Notes: generated by a model not told the origin, from the letters alone. A stretch of DNA of 41,201 nucleotides from an uncultured Bacteroidales bacterium (GCA_944322575.1 CALUPK010000019.1:1-41201), one strand, 5' to 3'; shown: positions 17,213 to 25,905, numbered from the stretch's first letter. A program made the numbers and translations.

Positions 17213-18238
17213 ATGGACAACACATCACAGACCATCACGGTGATATGCTTCTCACCGACACATACCTCACGGGCGATAGCCGGGGCAGTGGCCGACGGAA
17301 TGGCCCGTACCCGTTGCGGCGCCGGAGCAACTGCCTCTTGCCCAAGTATTGTCAGGACTCTGGACCTGACCCTCGACAGGTCCGATGAGCCGATAATCCT
17401 GACTTCGGGCGAAACCGTAGTCCTCGGCGCACCGGTCTACGCGGGCAGGGTCGCACCGGAAGCAGTCCGGCGGCTCAAGCGCATCCAGGTAGCCGCAGGG
17501 GCATCCATACCGGCCGTAGTTACGGTGACCTACGGCAACCGGGACTATGAGGACGCGCTGGTCGAGCTCTACGACCTGGCCCTCTCGCTGGGCCTCACCC
17601 CATTCGCCGCCGGAGCCTTCATCGGAGAGCACAGCTACAGCACTCCCGCGATGCCTATTGCCGAAGGACGCCCCGATTCCATGGACCTGGCCGATGCCAG
17701 CATCTTCGGAGGGGAGTGCGCCCGCAAACTGGAAAGCCCGGGAGCATTCGCACCTTTCCACATCAAGGAAAACCGTCCGTACAAAGAACCGTCCCGTCCG
17801 GCGTCCTCCCCTGCAGCCGCACATCCCTCCGGTTCCAGTACGGCTGCCGTCCCTCCAGCACATTCCGCCGTCACTGCAAGTTCTGGCACGCCTGCCATTC
17901 CTCCAGTACATTCCGCCGTCTCAGCAAGTTCTGGCACGCCTACAGTTCCCTCAACACATTCCGCCGCTACTGCAAGTCCAGACAGACCTGCCGTTCCAGC
18001 CGTACCCGTGACCGCCGACGGCTGCCCGCTCTGCGGTGAATGTGCAGCAGTCTGCCCCACCGGAGCCATTGTCCTGGACTCCGGCTCCATGAAAGTGCTG
18101 ACAGACCCCTCCCTCTGCATCCGCTGCTGCGCCTGCGTCAAGGCCTGCCCCGCCGGAATGCGCACCTACAGCACCCCCTTCGCCGCCTTCCTCCACGAGC
18201 ACTGCTCCGCCCGCCGCGAGCCGGAGACATTCCTGTAA
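17213..18238 (+). CDS. Flavodoxin/ferredoxin fusion (EFR1-like) with Pro/Ser-rich linker
   Basis: Cytosolic electron carrier of 341 aa. Residues 1-170 are flavodoxin-like: ICFSPTHTSRAIA phosphate loop, APVYAGRVAPEAV and VTVTYGNRDYEDALVEL. Residues about 272-320 carry two 4Fe-4S motifs, CPLCGECAAVCP and CIRCCACVKACP. Between them lies a low-complexity linker of three 16-residue repeats (HSAVTASSGTP-like). This architecture matches EFR1-type ferrodoxins, which usually lack so long a linker. Likely role is electron supply to a radical or reductive enzyme; the partner is not evident, though a radical SAM gene is encoded about 8 kb away. A weak stem AAACGT/ACGTTT (17181-17196) lies before the gene. 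Confidence 0.88.
   Translation: MDNTSQTITVICFSPTHTSRAIAGAVADGMARTRCGAGATASCPSIVRTLDLTLDRSDEPIILTSGETVVLGAPVYAGRVAPEAVRRLKRIQVAAGASIPAVVTVTYGNRDYEDALVELYDLALSLGLTPFAAGAFIGEHSYSTPAMPIAEGRPDSMDLADASIFGGECARKLESPGAFAPFHIKENRPYKEPSRPASSPAAAHPSGSSTAAVPPAHSAVTASSGTPAIPPVHSAVSASSGTPTVPSTHSAATASPDRPAVPAVPVTADGCPLCGECAAVCPTGAIVLDSGSMKVLTDPSLCIRCCACVKACPAGMRTYSTPFAAFLHEHCSARREPETFL
17861..18004 (+). repeat. 48-bp coding minisatellite, three copies
   Basis: Starts of CATTCCGCC fall at 17861, 17909 and 17957, an exact 48-bp period. Each unit encodes 16 residues rich in Ser, Ala, Thr and Pro in the linker of the flavodoxin/ferredoxin fusion. Copy number could vary without shifting the frame. Confidence 0.9.
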
Positions 18239-18531
18239 GCTCCACTGCCACAGACAAGAAATAGTATTTCTGCGGATAACCAAAGTATACTTGAGAAAGT
18301 CAAGGAAGCCTCCTGATTTCGGGCAAGTGATGGGCAGAACACTGATTTTCAAACAGTTGAAAAACGGAGTGCACCCCGAAGTAAATTCGTTCAATAATGT
18401 ACTCAGCCCGGCCCCTACACAGTGCCTTCTGAGCGTGGCTTGAGGACAGCTGCTTGTCTTTCTGTAGTATGTTCGGTACAGTCAATTACGTACTGCCGCC
18501 GGCAGGCTGAGTCTTCCGAAGATGGAGAAAA
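18239..18531. other. Intergenic region with no supported gene
   Basis: Between the ferredoxin fusion and the CPBP gene stop. Short frames exist on both strands, but none has a recognisable domain or plausible start. The sequence is slightly AT-richer than the flanks and could be decayed DNA. No convincing terminator was seen. Confidence 0.5.
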
Positions 18532-19308
18532 TCAGAACTTCCAAACGGGATAATCGAAGACTTTCCCGCCTTTCTTTCTTCGGACATAGACCGTCAGGCC
18601 AACGGCCAGTGCAATGCTGACAACCCGGACAATATTGGAAATCAAGCCTCCGGCTGCGACTTCCGTGCCTTCCATCGTGAAAACATGCCATGCTCCGTTC
18701 ATCAGCATATGCAGCCCGACAGGAACCCATATGTTGAAATTCCACTCGACGTACATCCAACTGAAGTACAGCGCTCCGATAAAGGTTACACCGAATGCGG
18801 CAAGCGCAGAAAGCACATCGTGCCCCTGATAAAGATGCACAGAGCCGAAATAAAGCGCAGGCAATATGACTGCCCAGAAGAAACCAGTTCTTGCATACCG
18901 GAAAAGCAGACCGAACATAAAAGCCCTGAACACCAACTCTTCCTTAAACCCGGTGAGGATGCACTTATCATAAAGCACCTGGAAAGTCAACTCCGTATTG
19001 AAGTTGCCGAAAAAGGGAAATACAAGATACAATGGCAACGTGCAAATGACAGCTGCTCCAAATCCTTTGAGAATATTTCCGTTCAGCCCGAGAAAAGAAA
19101 ATATCTCCTTCGGCTTCATTACAACTGCCAGCAGAATAAAAGCCACAATAACAAGGAGCAATGCCCTCATCGACTGATTGAGGAAAGAGGCGGCCGGTAA
19201 ACCTGTAATTGCTGTTAACATGCCAATATTTCTCCAGAAGAGAATGATTATCACGCTTACAACAATGGAATACAGTATTCTTGCTGGCTTTGATATAAGT
19301 TGAATCAT
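18532..19308 (-). CDS. CPBP-family intramembrane protease
   Basis: Membrane protein of 258 aa of the CPBP (CAAX protease/bacteriocin-processing, Abi) family. All motif residues are present: Glu123-Glu124 with Phe127-Arg128 (KEELVFR), His158 in YFGSVHL, and His200/Asn204 in GLHMLMN, so it is probably active. About seven to eight membrane helices are visible. The start at 19308 (MIQLISKPAR) is chosen because an open frame continues upstream only through a tandem repeat array and lacks family similarity. Family members process prenylated or bacteriocin peptides, or act as immunity proteins; the target here is unknown. Array B lies 75 nt upstream, which is unusual for a promoter region. Confidence 0.88.
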   Translation of the reverse strand: MIQLISKPARILYSIVVSVIIILFWRNIGMLTAITGLPAASFLNQSMRALLLVIVAFILLAVVMKPKEIFSFLGLNGNILKGFGAAVICTLPLYLVFPFFGNFNTELTFQVLYDKCILTGFKEELVFRAFMFGLLFRYARTGFFWAVILPALYFGSVHLYQGHDVLSALAAFGVTFIGALYFSWMYVEWNFNIWVPVGLHMLMNGAWHVFTMEGTEVAAGGLISNIVRVVSIALAVGLTVYVRRKKGGKVFDYPVWKF

Positions 19309-19382
19309 GATATCGAAACTTTGACCGCAAAGATATATGGTTTTTTGCAGAATGCTACCACTTAGCTGACATCCAAGAGACA

Positions 19383-19690
19383 CGCGGTCAGTACCACTGC
19401 TGCAGCGTCTGTAGCGGCGTTCCAGGTACTGCCCTGTTGCAAAGGTGAACCGTTTTCCCGTATTCCGGTACACCTTTGCAGTGGCGTGCGGACACGACCA
19501 TTGCCACAGCGCCTGTAGCGGCGTTCCCGGTATTTCCCCGCCGCAAAGGTGAACCGTTTTCCGCGTTTTGGGTACACCTTTGCAGGGACGTATGGTCACG
19601 ACCATTGCCACAGCGCCTGTGGCGGCGTTCCAATTACTGCCCTGCCGCAAAGGTGAACCGTTTCCCGCGTTTTGGGTTCACCTTTGCAGG
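19383..19690 (-). repeat. Tandem hairpin array B (104-bp unit, about three copies)
   Basis: The motif CAAAGGTGAACCG starts at 19440, 19544 and 19648, an exact 104-bp period. Each unit has a hairpin. The third copy is perfect, GCAAAGGTGAACC with GGTTCACCTTTGC (19647-19687); the first two have one mismatch. Read on the minus strand, the hairpin precedes a tail beginning GGGAACGCCGCTACAGG, in the same order as array A. The array lies between the CPBP and AlbA_2 genes. ORFs across it are spurious. Confidence 0.93.
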
Positions 19691-19750
19691 CGTATGCGAC
19701 ACTTTGCTGGGACATGAGTTTTACTCAGCCTTTGCCGTGGCCCCTTTGAC

Positions 19751-20635
19751 TCAGTCGTTGGCATAATAGAGAAAGCCGCGGCTGTCGTGACGGATCCCGA
19801 CGAGACCCCAGTGCACGAAGAGCGAGAGCAGGTGAATTACCCGACGGCGGGGAATCGTCACGCGGCGGCATATCTGCGACAGGGTCAGGCCGGAAGAAGA
19901 AACCGGGAGAGCTGCGGAACCGGAAAAGGCGGGACAGAAAGGGCCGGGAGCGGAAACGCCGGAACTGCTACGGGCTGCAGGTAAGCCGGACTGGGCAAAC
20001 TGACGGGAGGTACTGCCTGAAGCGGCTGCGATGACGACGAGCAGCTCCCTTTCCTGTTCCGTGAACGTCATAGAGACCGGGTCTTGCCGCGGCCATGAAT
20101 CCGATACCCTGTGTCCGGAACCGGAACTCTCATATCCGGAGCCAGGGACTCCGTATCCGGGACCCGGCGATATTCTGCCAGCACTGCCGCCACGGCCATT
20201 GTCTGCCTCGCACCTCCACACCCCGATATGCACCGGCGAAGCTAAGATATTCTCGTCGGCGATACGCACGTAGGCCAGTCTGCGCCCGTCCTCCTCCTTC
20301 ACCAGCACCGGCTTGCGGACAGCCGGCCCGACCGAGGCGACCAGCACCGAACGGCCCTCGGGACGGTACACCCGCATGTCCACCTCAACCGCCGGAGTGC
20401 AGTAGACCTGAGCCGCAGCCTCGACCATGTACATCTCCTCCTCGCTGCGCACCCCGGCTATGCGGCCATTGTCCTTGACCCCTATCAGCAGCCGGCCTCC
20501 CTCAGTGTTGGCAAACGCCGACAGCGACCGCGCAATCTTCCGCGAGTCCGATATCTCGAACTTGAAATCCTGCCGGACATGCTCGCCCTCCGAGATAAGG
20601 GCCCGTATGTACGCCGTATCGTCCTGTACTTTCAT
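19751..20635 (-). CDS. AlbA_2 (Schlafen-like) domain protein with low-complexity linkers
   Basis: Protein of 294 aa started at the Met of MKVQDDTAY (20635); an upstream extension would run into the divergent gene and lacks domain support. Residues 1-135 are an AlbA_2-type domain: SEGEHVRQDFKFEI, ARSLSAFANTEGGRLLIGV, YVRIADENI. Two Gly/Ser/Pro-rich stretches follow (about 150-180 and 215-245). A C-terminal helix-turn-helix-like end (LTLSQICRRVTIPRRRVIHL) closes the protein. AlbA_2 proteins bind nucleic acid or ATP and often act as regulators. Only 27 nt separate its start from the AlkD-like gene, so a shared divergent promoter is likely. Array B lies 60 nt beyond the stop. Confidence 0.8.
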   Translation of the reverse strand: MKVQDDTAYIRALISEGEHVRQDFKFEISDSRKIARSLSAFANTEGGRLLIGVKDNGRIAGVRSEEEMYMVEAAAQVYCTPAVEVDMRVYRPEGRSVLVASVGPAVRKPVLVKEEDGRRLAYVRIADENILASPVHIGVWRCEADNGRGGSAGRISPGPGYGVPGSGYESSGSGHRVSDSWPRQDPVSMTFTEQERELLVVIAAASGSTSRQFAQSGLPAARSSSGVSAPGPFCPAFSGSAALPVSSSGLTLSQICRRVTIPRRRVIHLLSLFVHWGLVGIRHDSRGFLYYAND

Positions 20636-20662
20636 GTCCGCAAATTTACTACATTTGCCGGC

Positions 20663-21439
20663 ATGATAGAGAAAATACTTAGACCATACATCCCGGAGAG
20701 GTTCGTCAGCGATGCCCGGTACCGCAGGGGACACATCCGCGTAATCAACCCGCTGCCGGGTACACGGGTGCTCGGGCTGCATATTCCCGATATGAGGAAA
20801 GCCGCCGCGGAGCTGACATCTTCAGCCGACCGTGCGGCGGAACTCATAAGGCAGTTCGAGGCCGCCCCGGAGCGGAGCCTGTACTACGAGGAGTACATGG
20901 TCTGGGGCATGATGCTCAACCGGATGAAGATGCCTTTGGAAGAGCGTCTTGACAGACTGCGGGCATTCGTTCCCCATATCGACAACTGGGCCGTGTGCGA
21001 CCATGTCTGCGCCGGTGCGAAGTGGGCCCGCCCGGGAGACCGCCCGACATGGGCATTCATCCTGGAGCACCTCGCCTCGCACAGGGAGTTCGAGGTGCGT
21101 TACGGCCTGATCCTGTACATGTCCCGCATGATGGAGGAGGGCTCGCTGCCGGAGATATTCCGGCTGATGGAAGGGCTGGACCTGGAGCACATCCATTCGG
21201 ACTACACCCAGGGAAAAGCTGACCGCGACAGCCCCGACCTCTGCCCCGGAACCGCCGCCGGCCGCCCGCCCTACTACGTCCGCATGGCCATGGCCTGGCT
21301 GATGGCCACCGCCCTCGCCAAGTACCCCGATACGGTCCGCACCCTGCTCTCCCGGACCCGCCTGCCCAAAGACGTTCTCCGCCTCTACGTCCGCAAGGCC
21401 AGGGAGTCCTTCCGCACCCGCACCGTTTCCCCATTCTGA
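20663..21439 (+). CDS. DNA alkylation repair protein, AlkD-like
   Basis: HEAT-like all-helical protein of 258 aa resembling AlkD/AlkC-type DNA glycosylases (PF08713), which excise N3- and N7-alkylated bases. Family-type sequence includes YYEEYMVWGMML, the signature VPHIDNWAVCDHVC (about 106-119), WAFILEHLASHREFEVRYGLI and PYYVRMAMAWLMATALAKYP. The ATG at 20663 is the first after the divergent AlbA_2 start. An Ogt fusion, RsmA and this gene lie within 8 kb, but no alkylation operon is evident. Catalysis in AlkD depends on Trp and Asp residues; WAVCD fits one such position, though I have not aligned it. Confidence 0.88.
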   Translation: MIEKILRPYIPERFVSDARYRRGHIRVINPLPGTRVLGLHIPDMRKAAAELTSSADRAAELIRQFEAAPERSLYYEEYMVWGMMLNRMKMPLEERLDRLRAFVPHIDNWAVCDHVCAGAKWARPGDRPTWAFILEHLASHREFEVRYGLILYMSRMMEEGSLPEIFRLMEGLDLEHIHSDYTQGKADRDSPDLCPGTAAGRPPYYVRMAMAWLMATALAKYPDTVRTLLSRTRLPKDVLRLYVRKARESFRTRTVSPF

Positions 21440-21488
21440 CATCCGGCACAAATCTGCGCTTTTATGCGGTAATTCCGCAATTTTTCCC

Positions 21489-21496
21489 TAAGTTTG
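21489..21496 (+). promoter_or_regulatory. -7 box before rsmA
   Basis: A perfect TAAGTTTG lies 8 nt before the rsmA ATG, the usual short-leader distance here. No clear -33 TTTG was found at 19-21 nt upstream. Confidence 0.45.
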
Positions 21497-21504
21497 CAGC
21501 CGAA

Positions 21505-22302
21505 ATGAAAGTACGGGCGAAAAAACGGTTAGGGCAGCATTTTCTCAACGACGAGGGCATCGCGCACAGGATAGTGGAGTCTCTCTTAGAGATGGATCCG
21601 CGCGGGGCGGAATGTTCTGTCTTAGAGGTCGGTCCCGGCATGGGCGTGCTGACCAAATACCTGCTGCAGGAGGACGGTCTGGATTTCAGGGCCGTGGAGA
21701 TAGACGAGGAGTCGGTCGAATACCTCATCCAGAACTATCCTTCCATCCGGCCGCGGCTCTACGAGGAGGACTTCCTGCGGATGGACCTCGGGAAAATATT
21801 CCCCGGCAGGCTCGCGGTCATCGGCAATTTCCCCTACAACATCTCCTCTCAGATATTTTTCAAAATCCTCGACCATAAGGACAATATCCCTTTCGCAGTG
21901 GGAATGATCCAGAAGGAGGTGGCGGACCGTCTCGCCTCCCCTCCGGGCAACAAGGCCTACGGCATCCTCTCGGTGCTGCTGCAGGCCTGGTACGACATCG
22001 AATACCTGTTCAGCGTGGAGCCCGGCTCGTTCACCCCTCCCCCTAAGGTGCGCTCGGCGGTAATCCGGATAAGGCGCAATGACCGGACGTCCCTCGGCTG
22101 CGACGAGAAGCTCTTCAAGGCGGTCGTCAAGACCTGCTTCAACATGAGGCGCAAGACCATCCGCAACTCCATCAAGCCCCTCCTCGGGAGCGGCCTTGCT
22201 CTGACGGACCCCGCCTCTCCGCTGCTGGACATGAGACCGGAACAGCTGTCCGTAGAGGATTTTACCACACTGACAAACATTTTAACCAATACTAACAATT
22301 AA
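21505..22302 (+). CDS. rsmA: 16S rRNA dimethyladenosine transferase RsmA (KsgA)
   Basis: SAM-dependent methyltransferase that dimethylates two adjacent adenosines near the 3' end of 16S rRNA during small-subunit assembly. The 265 residues match the family. KKRLGQHFLND opens the protein. VLEVGPGMGVLTKYLL is the SAM-binding motif (about 38-53). The catalytic motif NFPYNISSQI lies near residues 110-119. The C-terminal helical domain contains FTPPPKVRSAVIRI and FNMRRKTIRNSIK. The GH109 gene begins 11 nt after its stop, so the two may share a transcript although their roles are unrelated. Confidence 0.97.
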   Translation: MKVRAKKRLGQHFLNDEGIAHRIVESLLEMDPRGAECSVLEVGPGMGVLTKYLLQEDGLDFRAVEIDEESVEYLIQNYPSIRPRLYEEDFLRMDLGKIFPGRLAVIGNFPYNISSQIFFKILDHKDNIPFAVGMIQKEVADRLASPPGNKAYGILSVLLQAWYDIEYLFSVEPGSFTPPPKVRSAVIRIRRNDRTSLGCDEKLFKAVVKTCFNMRRKTIRNSIKPLLGSGLALTDPASPLLDMRPEQLSVEDFTTLTNILTNTNN

Positions 22303-22313
22303 TATCTACAGAC

Positions 22314-23735
22314 ATGAGATTCAGATTAGGTTACATTGCACTGGCGCTGACAGCCGCTTTCGCAGCCGCTACATCCTGCGATTCAGTTCAGCATTGCGAC
22401 AGTTCCATTCCCTATGACATTCAGGACGGGAAGATAGTATTCCAGGTGCCCCCCAGGGTTGACGGCCAGAAATCCGTCATCGGACTGACCACCGAGCCCA
22501 TGGAGGTAGTGCGCGTAGGCTTCATAGGCTTAGGCATGAGAGGCCCCGGCGCAGTGGAGCGCTTCACCCACATCGAGGGCACGGAGATCAAGGCCCTCTG
22601 CGACCTGTATCCCGAAAGGGCAGCAGCCGCTCAGAAAATCCTTGAGAAAGCCGGACGTCCCCACGCTGACGAGTACAGCGGAGAGGAAGGCTGGAAGGAG
22701 CTCTGCCAGAGAGACGACATCGACCTCGTCTACATCGTGACCCCCTGGCAGAACCACGTAGAGATGGCAGTCTTCGCCATGGAACAGGGCAAGCATGTGG
22801 CCATCGAGGTACCTGCAGCCACCTCCCTCGCCGAGTGCTGGGCTCTGGTCAACACCGCCGAGCGCACCCAGAGACACTGCATGATGCTCGAGAACTGCGT
22901 CTACGACTTCTTCGAGATGACCGCCCTCAACATGGCCCAGCAGGGTCTCTTCGGTGAGGTCCTCCACGGTGCCGGCGGATACATCCACAACCTCGAGCCC
23001 TACTGGGACGAGTACCAGGGCAACTGGCGCCTCGACTTCAACCAGGACCACCGCGGTGACGTCTACGCCACCCACGGCTTCGGTCCTATCTGCCAGGCCA
23101 TGAACATCCACCGCGGCGACAGGCTCCAGACCCTCGTGGCCTTCGACACCAAGTCCGTCAACGGCCTCAAGCTCGTGCAGGACAAGATGGGCCTCGATGA
23201 GTGTGCCAACGGTGACTACACCATCACCCTCCTCAGCACCGCCAATGGCAAGATGATCGAGATCCACCACAACGTCATGACCCCCCGCCCCTACGACCGC
23301 AAGTACCAGCTGACCGGTACCGAGGGCTTCGCCAACAAGTATCCCGTCGAGGGCTTCGCTTTCGAGCCTGAGAACATCAGCTCGGACGAGGTGCCCGACC
23401 ACGAGGACCTCAGTTCCCACAGTTTCGTACCCGAGGCAGCACGCAAGGCACTCATGGAGAAATACATGCACCCGATTCACAAGGAAGTGGGCGAGATCGC
23501 CAAGAAGGTCGGCGGCCACGGCGGCATGGACTTCGTGATGGACTACCGCCTGGTTTACTGCCTGCTCAACGGCCTGCCCCTCGACATGGACGTCTATGAC
23601 GCAGCCGAGTGGTCCTGCGTCGGCGAGCTCGGAGCAGTCTCCATGTTCCACGGCAACATGCCCGTAGAAGTGCCCGACTTCACCCGCGGCGACTGGGACA
23701 AGACCGACGGCTTCCACTTCGCATACAAGAAATAA
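22314..23735 (+). CDS. GH109-type Gfo/Idh/MocA lipoprotein (alpha-N-acetylgalactosaminidase-like)
   Basis: NAD-dependent Gfo/Idh/MocA-fold protein of 473 aa. A lipoprotein signal has lipobox ATSC (Cys22). The Rossmann start VRVGFIGLGMRGPGAVERF lies at residues 67-85, followed by ALCDLYPERAA, VTPWQNHVEMAV and EVPAATSL. GHGGMDFVMDYRLVYCLLNG and DVYDAAEWSCVGEL are typical of GH109. Such enzymes hydrolyse alpha-N-acetylgalactosamine from host glycans by an NAD-dependent redox mechanism. Lipidation places it in the periplasm or at the outer membrane. A strong terminator follows. A fragment of a related gene survives at 30655-30722. Confidence 0.92.
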   Translation: MRFRLGYIALALTAAFAAATSCDSVQHCDSSIPYDIQDGKIVFQVPPRVDGQKSVIGLTTEPMEVVRVGFIGLGMRGPGAVERFTHIEGTEIKALCDLYPERAAAAQKILEKAGRPHADEYSGEEGWKELCQRDDIDLVYIVTPWQNHVEMAVFAMEQGKHVAIEVPAATSLAECWALVNTAERTQRHCMMLENCVYDFFEMTALNMAQQGLFGEVLHGAGGYIHNLEPYWDEYQGNWRLDFNQDHRGDVYATHGFGPICQAMNIHRGDRLQTLVAFDTKSVNGLKLVQDKMGLDECANGDYTITLLSTANGKMIEIHHNVMTPRPYDRKYQLTGTEGFANKYPVEGFAFEPENISSDEVPDHEDLSSHSFVPEAARKALMEKYMHPIHKEVGEIAKKVGGHGGMDFVMDYRLVYCLLNGLPLDMDVYDAAEWSCVGELGAVSMFHGNMPVEVPDFTRGDWDKTDGFHFAYKK

Positions 23736-23760
23736 CAGGCATCCCGCCTGAACACACGTC

Positions 23761-23794
23761 AAGGCCGGTCCCGCGCTGTCAGGGCCGGCCTTTT
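23761..23794 (+). terminator. Intrinsic terminator after the GH109 gene
   Basis: AAGGCCGG and CCGGCCTT form a perfect 8-bp stem, extended by CCC/GGG inside, and the right arm runs into TTTT. It lies 25 nt past the GH109 stop and 2 nt from the end of the convergent ATPase gene, so it may stop transcription from both sides. Confidence 0.8.
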
Positions 23795-23796
23795 CA

Positions 23797-24972
23797 TCAG
23801 TACAACAGCCCGAACGCCCATAGCGGAACGACATTGGCATAACCGTACTCGATGTCGTCCTTTACTATGAAAGCATTGTCTATCCCGCTGATCTGATGCT
23901 GTTTCTTGTTCCGGCCTCCGACTTCAAAGGTGTATTTGCCTATCTTAAAATCAGCCGACGGAGCAGAGGTTATGTCAAACAGAGGGCGCATCATGGACAG
24001 GAACACCGTCTCCCGGGCATTACCTGTATCCAGAGTATCTCCGGCCAGGGCGTATGCAAGATTTGTGTTGTCAAGATAGACCTTATCCACTTTTCCCAAT
24101 GCGCTTATACCTCCGGTACTGTCCCGCAGTATACTCACCAGCTGCGCTTTCTCGAGGTAAACCAGCAGATCGGACACAAGCTGCCTGTTAAGACCTATGT
24201 TCATCGCTATCTTGCTTATATTCGGCTTGAACGGAGCTGACTGCGATATGATGTACATCAGCTTTTTCAAGGCTCTCGCCGTGGAGACTGACATCCCGGA
24301 AAAATCCCTGATATCATTCTCCAGAACACGGTTGATGACAGACTGAAGACGGAGGGTGTAACCAGTCTGTTGAAAATAGGGATAGTAACCCTCCTTCATA
24401 TATGCATCGAACATAGCCACAGGACGCAGACGGCCGTATGGAAATTCCACTTTATGGCTCAGCACCTGCTCAAGAGTATGTACGGGGATATCAGCATTTC
24501 CGGACAAAGCGAGATACTCTCTGAAGGAAAGTCCGGGCAGCCTGTATTCCAGTTTTCTTCTGCTGAGGTCTCCGCCGCCTTTCTCCAACTCAAGTATAGA
24601 GGAGCCGGAATACACAATCCGCAGTCCCGAATAGGTATCGCATACATTCTTCACCTCAGTCGACCAACCCTTATACTGATGTATCTCATCTATGTACAAT
24701 GCCTTGCCGCCACGGACGTAAAACTCGTGAGCCAGTTCCGTCAGATTATGGCTGCTGAAATAGATATCATCAGCCGACACATACAATGTCGAGCCGATAT
24801 CCTCATGCATTCTGATATGCTGCAGCATAAGCGTAGACTTTCCTACACCACGCGCCCCAAGTATCGCCACTAACTGCGATTCCCAGGCAATGTCGTCATG
24901 CAGATAACGTACAAAACCGGCCGGTGTCTCATTCAGCCTCTGGTGAAATGTTCTTAACAGTGTCTCCATCAA
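23797..24972 (-). CDS. AAA ATPase with DUF4143-type C-terminus, copy 1
   Basis: P-loop ATPase of the AAA_14/DUF4143 group, 391 aa. Walker A is GARGVGKST (about 39-47), Walker B is ALYIDEIHQ, and a sensor-like VYSGSS follows. The middle has helical sequence (FREYLALSG) and a winged-helix-like PFKPNISKIAMNIGLNRQLV. The C-terminal part ends in a nuclease-like sheet (VDKVYLDNTNLAYAL, FKIGKYTFEVGGRNK). Family members are abundant in Bacteroidales; their role is unknown. The start may be Met1 (24972) or Met2 (24969). A TATATTTG box (24983-24990) and repeated TTGCA motifs lie upstream. Base composition is more AT-rich than the GH109 gene beside it. Confidence 0.88.
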   Translation of the reverse strand: MMETLLRTFHQRLNETPAGFVRYLHDDIAWESQLVAILGARGVGKSTLMLQHIRMHEDIGSTLYVSADDIYFSSHNLTELAHEFYVRGGKALYIDEIHQYKGWSTEVKNVCDTYSGLRIVYSGSSILELEKGGGDLSRRKLEYRLPGLSFREYLALSGNADIPVHTLEQVLSHKVEFPYGRLRPVAMFDAYMKEGYYPYFQQTGYTLRLQSVINRVLENDIRDFSGMSVSTARALKKLMYIISQSAPFKPNISKIAMNIGLNRQLVSDLLVYLEKAQLVSILRDSTGGISALGKVDKVYLDNTNLAYALAGDTLDTGNARETVFLSMMRPLFDITSAPSADFKIGKYTFEVGGRNKKQHQISGIDNAFIVKDDIEYGYANVVPLWAFGLLY

Positions 24973-24979
24973 TAATTTT

Positions 24980-25037
24980 TTGCAAATATATCAAATTTGC
25001 AATATCAATCTTGCATTTTTTTGAAAATTTGCAATAT
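24980..25037. repeat. TTGCA repeats upstream of ATPase copy 1
   Basis: TTGCA occurs at 24980, 24997, 25011 and 25029. AAATTTGCAATAT is exactly repeated at 24993-25005 and 25025-25037. A minus-strand TATATTTG box (24983-24990) is embedded. This looks like an iteron-type operator. Confidence 0.65.
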
Positions 25038-25091
25038 TATGATGCCAACAACGCGCGTCCCTGCTGTCGGCAGCATCCGGAACCAGGACAA

Positions 25092-25105
25092 GACACAAAA
25101 GTGTC
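25092..25105. promoter_or_regulatory. Palindrome GACACAAAAGTGTC after the LuxR-type gene
   Basis: Perfect 5-bp arms around AAAA. It lies 24 nt past the LuxR-type gene's stop and 120 nt upstream of ATPase copy 1. It matches the sites at 25982-26070. Confidence 0.6.
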
Positions 25106-25128
25106 GAATTGTGCTTGAGAAAAATGTT

Positions 25129-25905
25129 TTACAGCATCCGGCGGGACTTCGCGCAGGCGATGGCCTCCGAGATATTCGTCACGTCTAATTTCTGGAACAG
25201 GACCTTGCGGTAGCCCTTGACCGTATCCACCGCCTTGCACAGCCGGTCTGCAATCTCACCTATGGTCATCCCTCGGTTCGAATACGAAATGATGGCCTTC
25301 TCCATGTCCGTCAGCACATCCTCCTGACCCTCCTTCCAGCGGCGGCCCTCAAAGCTGTAGTCCCATACCTTGGGGCTGTTCTCGCAGACGATACGGGCCT
25401 GGAGCTCCGAGCCGTCCGAGGCCAGCGACACCGAGCACAGGGCCAGCCACATCTCCCCCTGCGGAGTCAGGCGCATCGGGGACAGCTTGTGGTGTATCAG
25501 GCGGGACTTTCCGCTGACGCTGTCGCGGATATGGAAATTGTACGAGATGCTGTAGGCCGTGCGGTCCGCCACCGGCAGCCGGTTGTAGAATCGGAAGGCC
25601 GCCTCGTTGATCTCCACCAGCACCGCCAGTTCCGACTGCTCGCACACCTCAAAATAGATGTCATACCCCTTAGCTAACACCTCCTCCCGTGTCCGGCCGC
25701 AGAGAAACAGCGGATTGTCCGACACATACAGGAAATTCTTCTTCCAGTAGTCTATCACGTATATCGACTGGTACGTCAGCCGCGACATGCACTCGAGCAT
25801 CTCCACGTACGGCTCCACCCGGGCATACTCGCTGTCGGGCACGGGGCTCACCGCGTTGCTGGAGGTGAAGAAATCGGACTTTCTGACTTCGGCGGTATCT
25901 GACAT
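25129..25905 (-). CDS. LuxR-type transcriptional regulator with PAS-like sensor domain
   Basis: Regulator of 258 aa. Residues 40-175 resemble a PAS-fold sensor (YVSDNPLFLCGRTREEVLAKG, then YSISYNFHIRDS). Residues 195-258 form a LuxR/FixJ-type helix-turn-helix: LTDMEKAIISYSNRGMTIG, IADRLCKAVDTVKGYRKVL, FQKLDVTNISEAIA. The central recognition helix (VDTVKGYRKVLFQKL) is typical. The ligand is unknown. It is divergent from a serine hydrolase gene. Three copies of a (G/A)ACACnnnnGTGTC palindrome lie between the two promoters and a fourth lies behind its stop, which fits autoregulation and control of the neighbour. That link is inferred. Confidence 0.9.
   Translation of the reverse strand: MSDTAEVRKSDFFTSSNAVSPVPDSEYARVEPYVEMLECMSRLTYQSIYVIDYWKKNFLYVSDNPLFLCGRTREEVLAKGYDIYFEVCEQSELAVLVEINEAAFRFYNRLPVADRTAYSISYNFHIRDSVSGKSRLIHHKLSPMRLTPQGEMWLALCSVSLASDGSELQARIVCENSPKVWDYSFEGRRWKEGQEDVLTDMEKAIISYSNRGMTIGEIADRLCKAVDTVKGYRKVLFQKLDVTNISEAIACAKSRRML

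Noticed and set aside
18300-18485. Small ORFs possibly from a decayed transposase
   Set aside because: The plus-strand frame vaguely recalls an IS transposase N-terminus, but no catalytic motif or inverted repeats are visible.
19309-19650. N-terminal extension of the CPBP protein through array B
   Set aside because: The extension encodes array repeats, and a standard CPBP start lies at 19308.
22530-23840. 436-aa ORF on the minus strand
   Set aside because: Shadow of the GC-rich GH109 gene, Val/Asp/His-rich with no domain.
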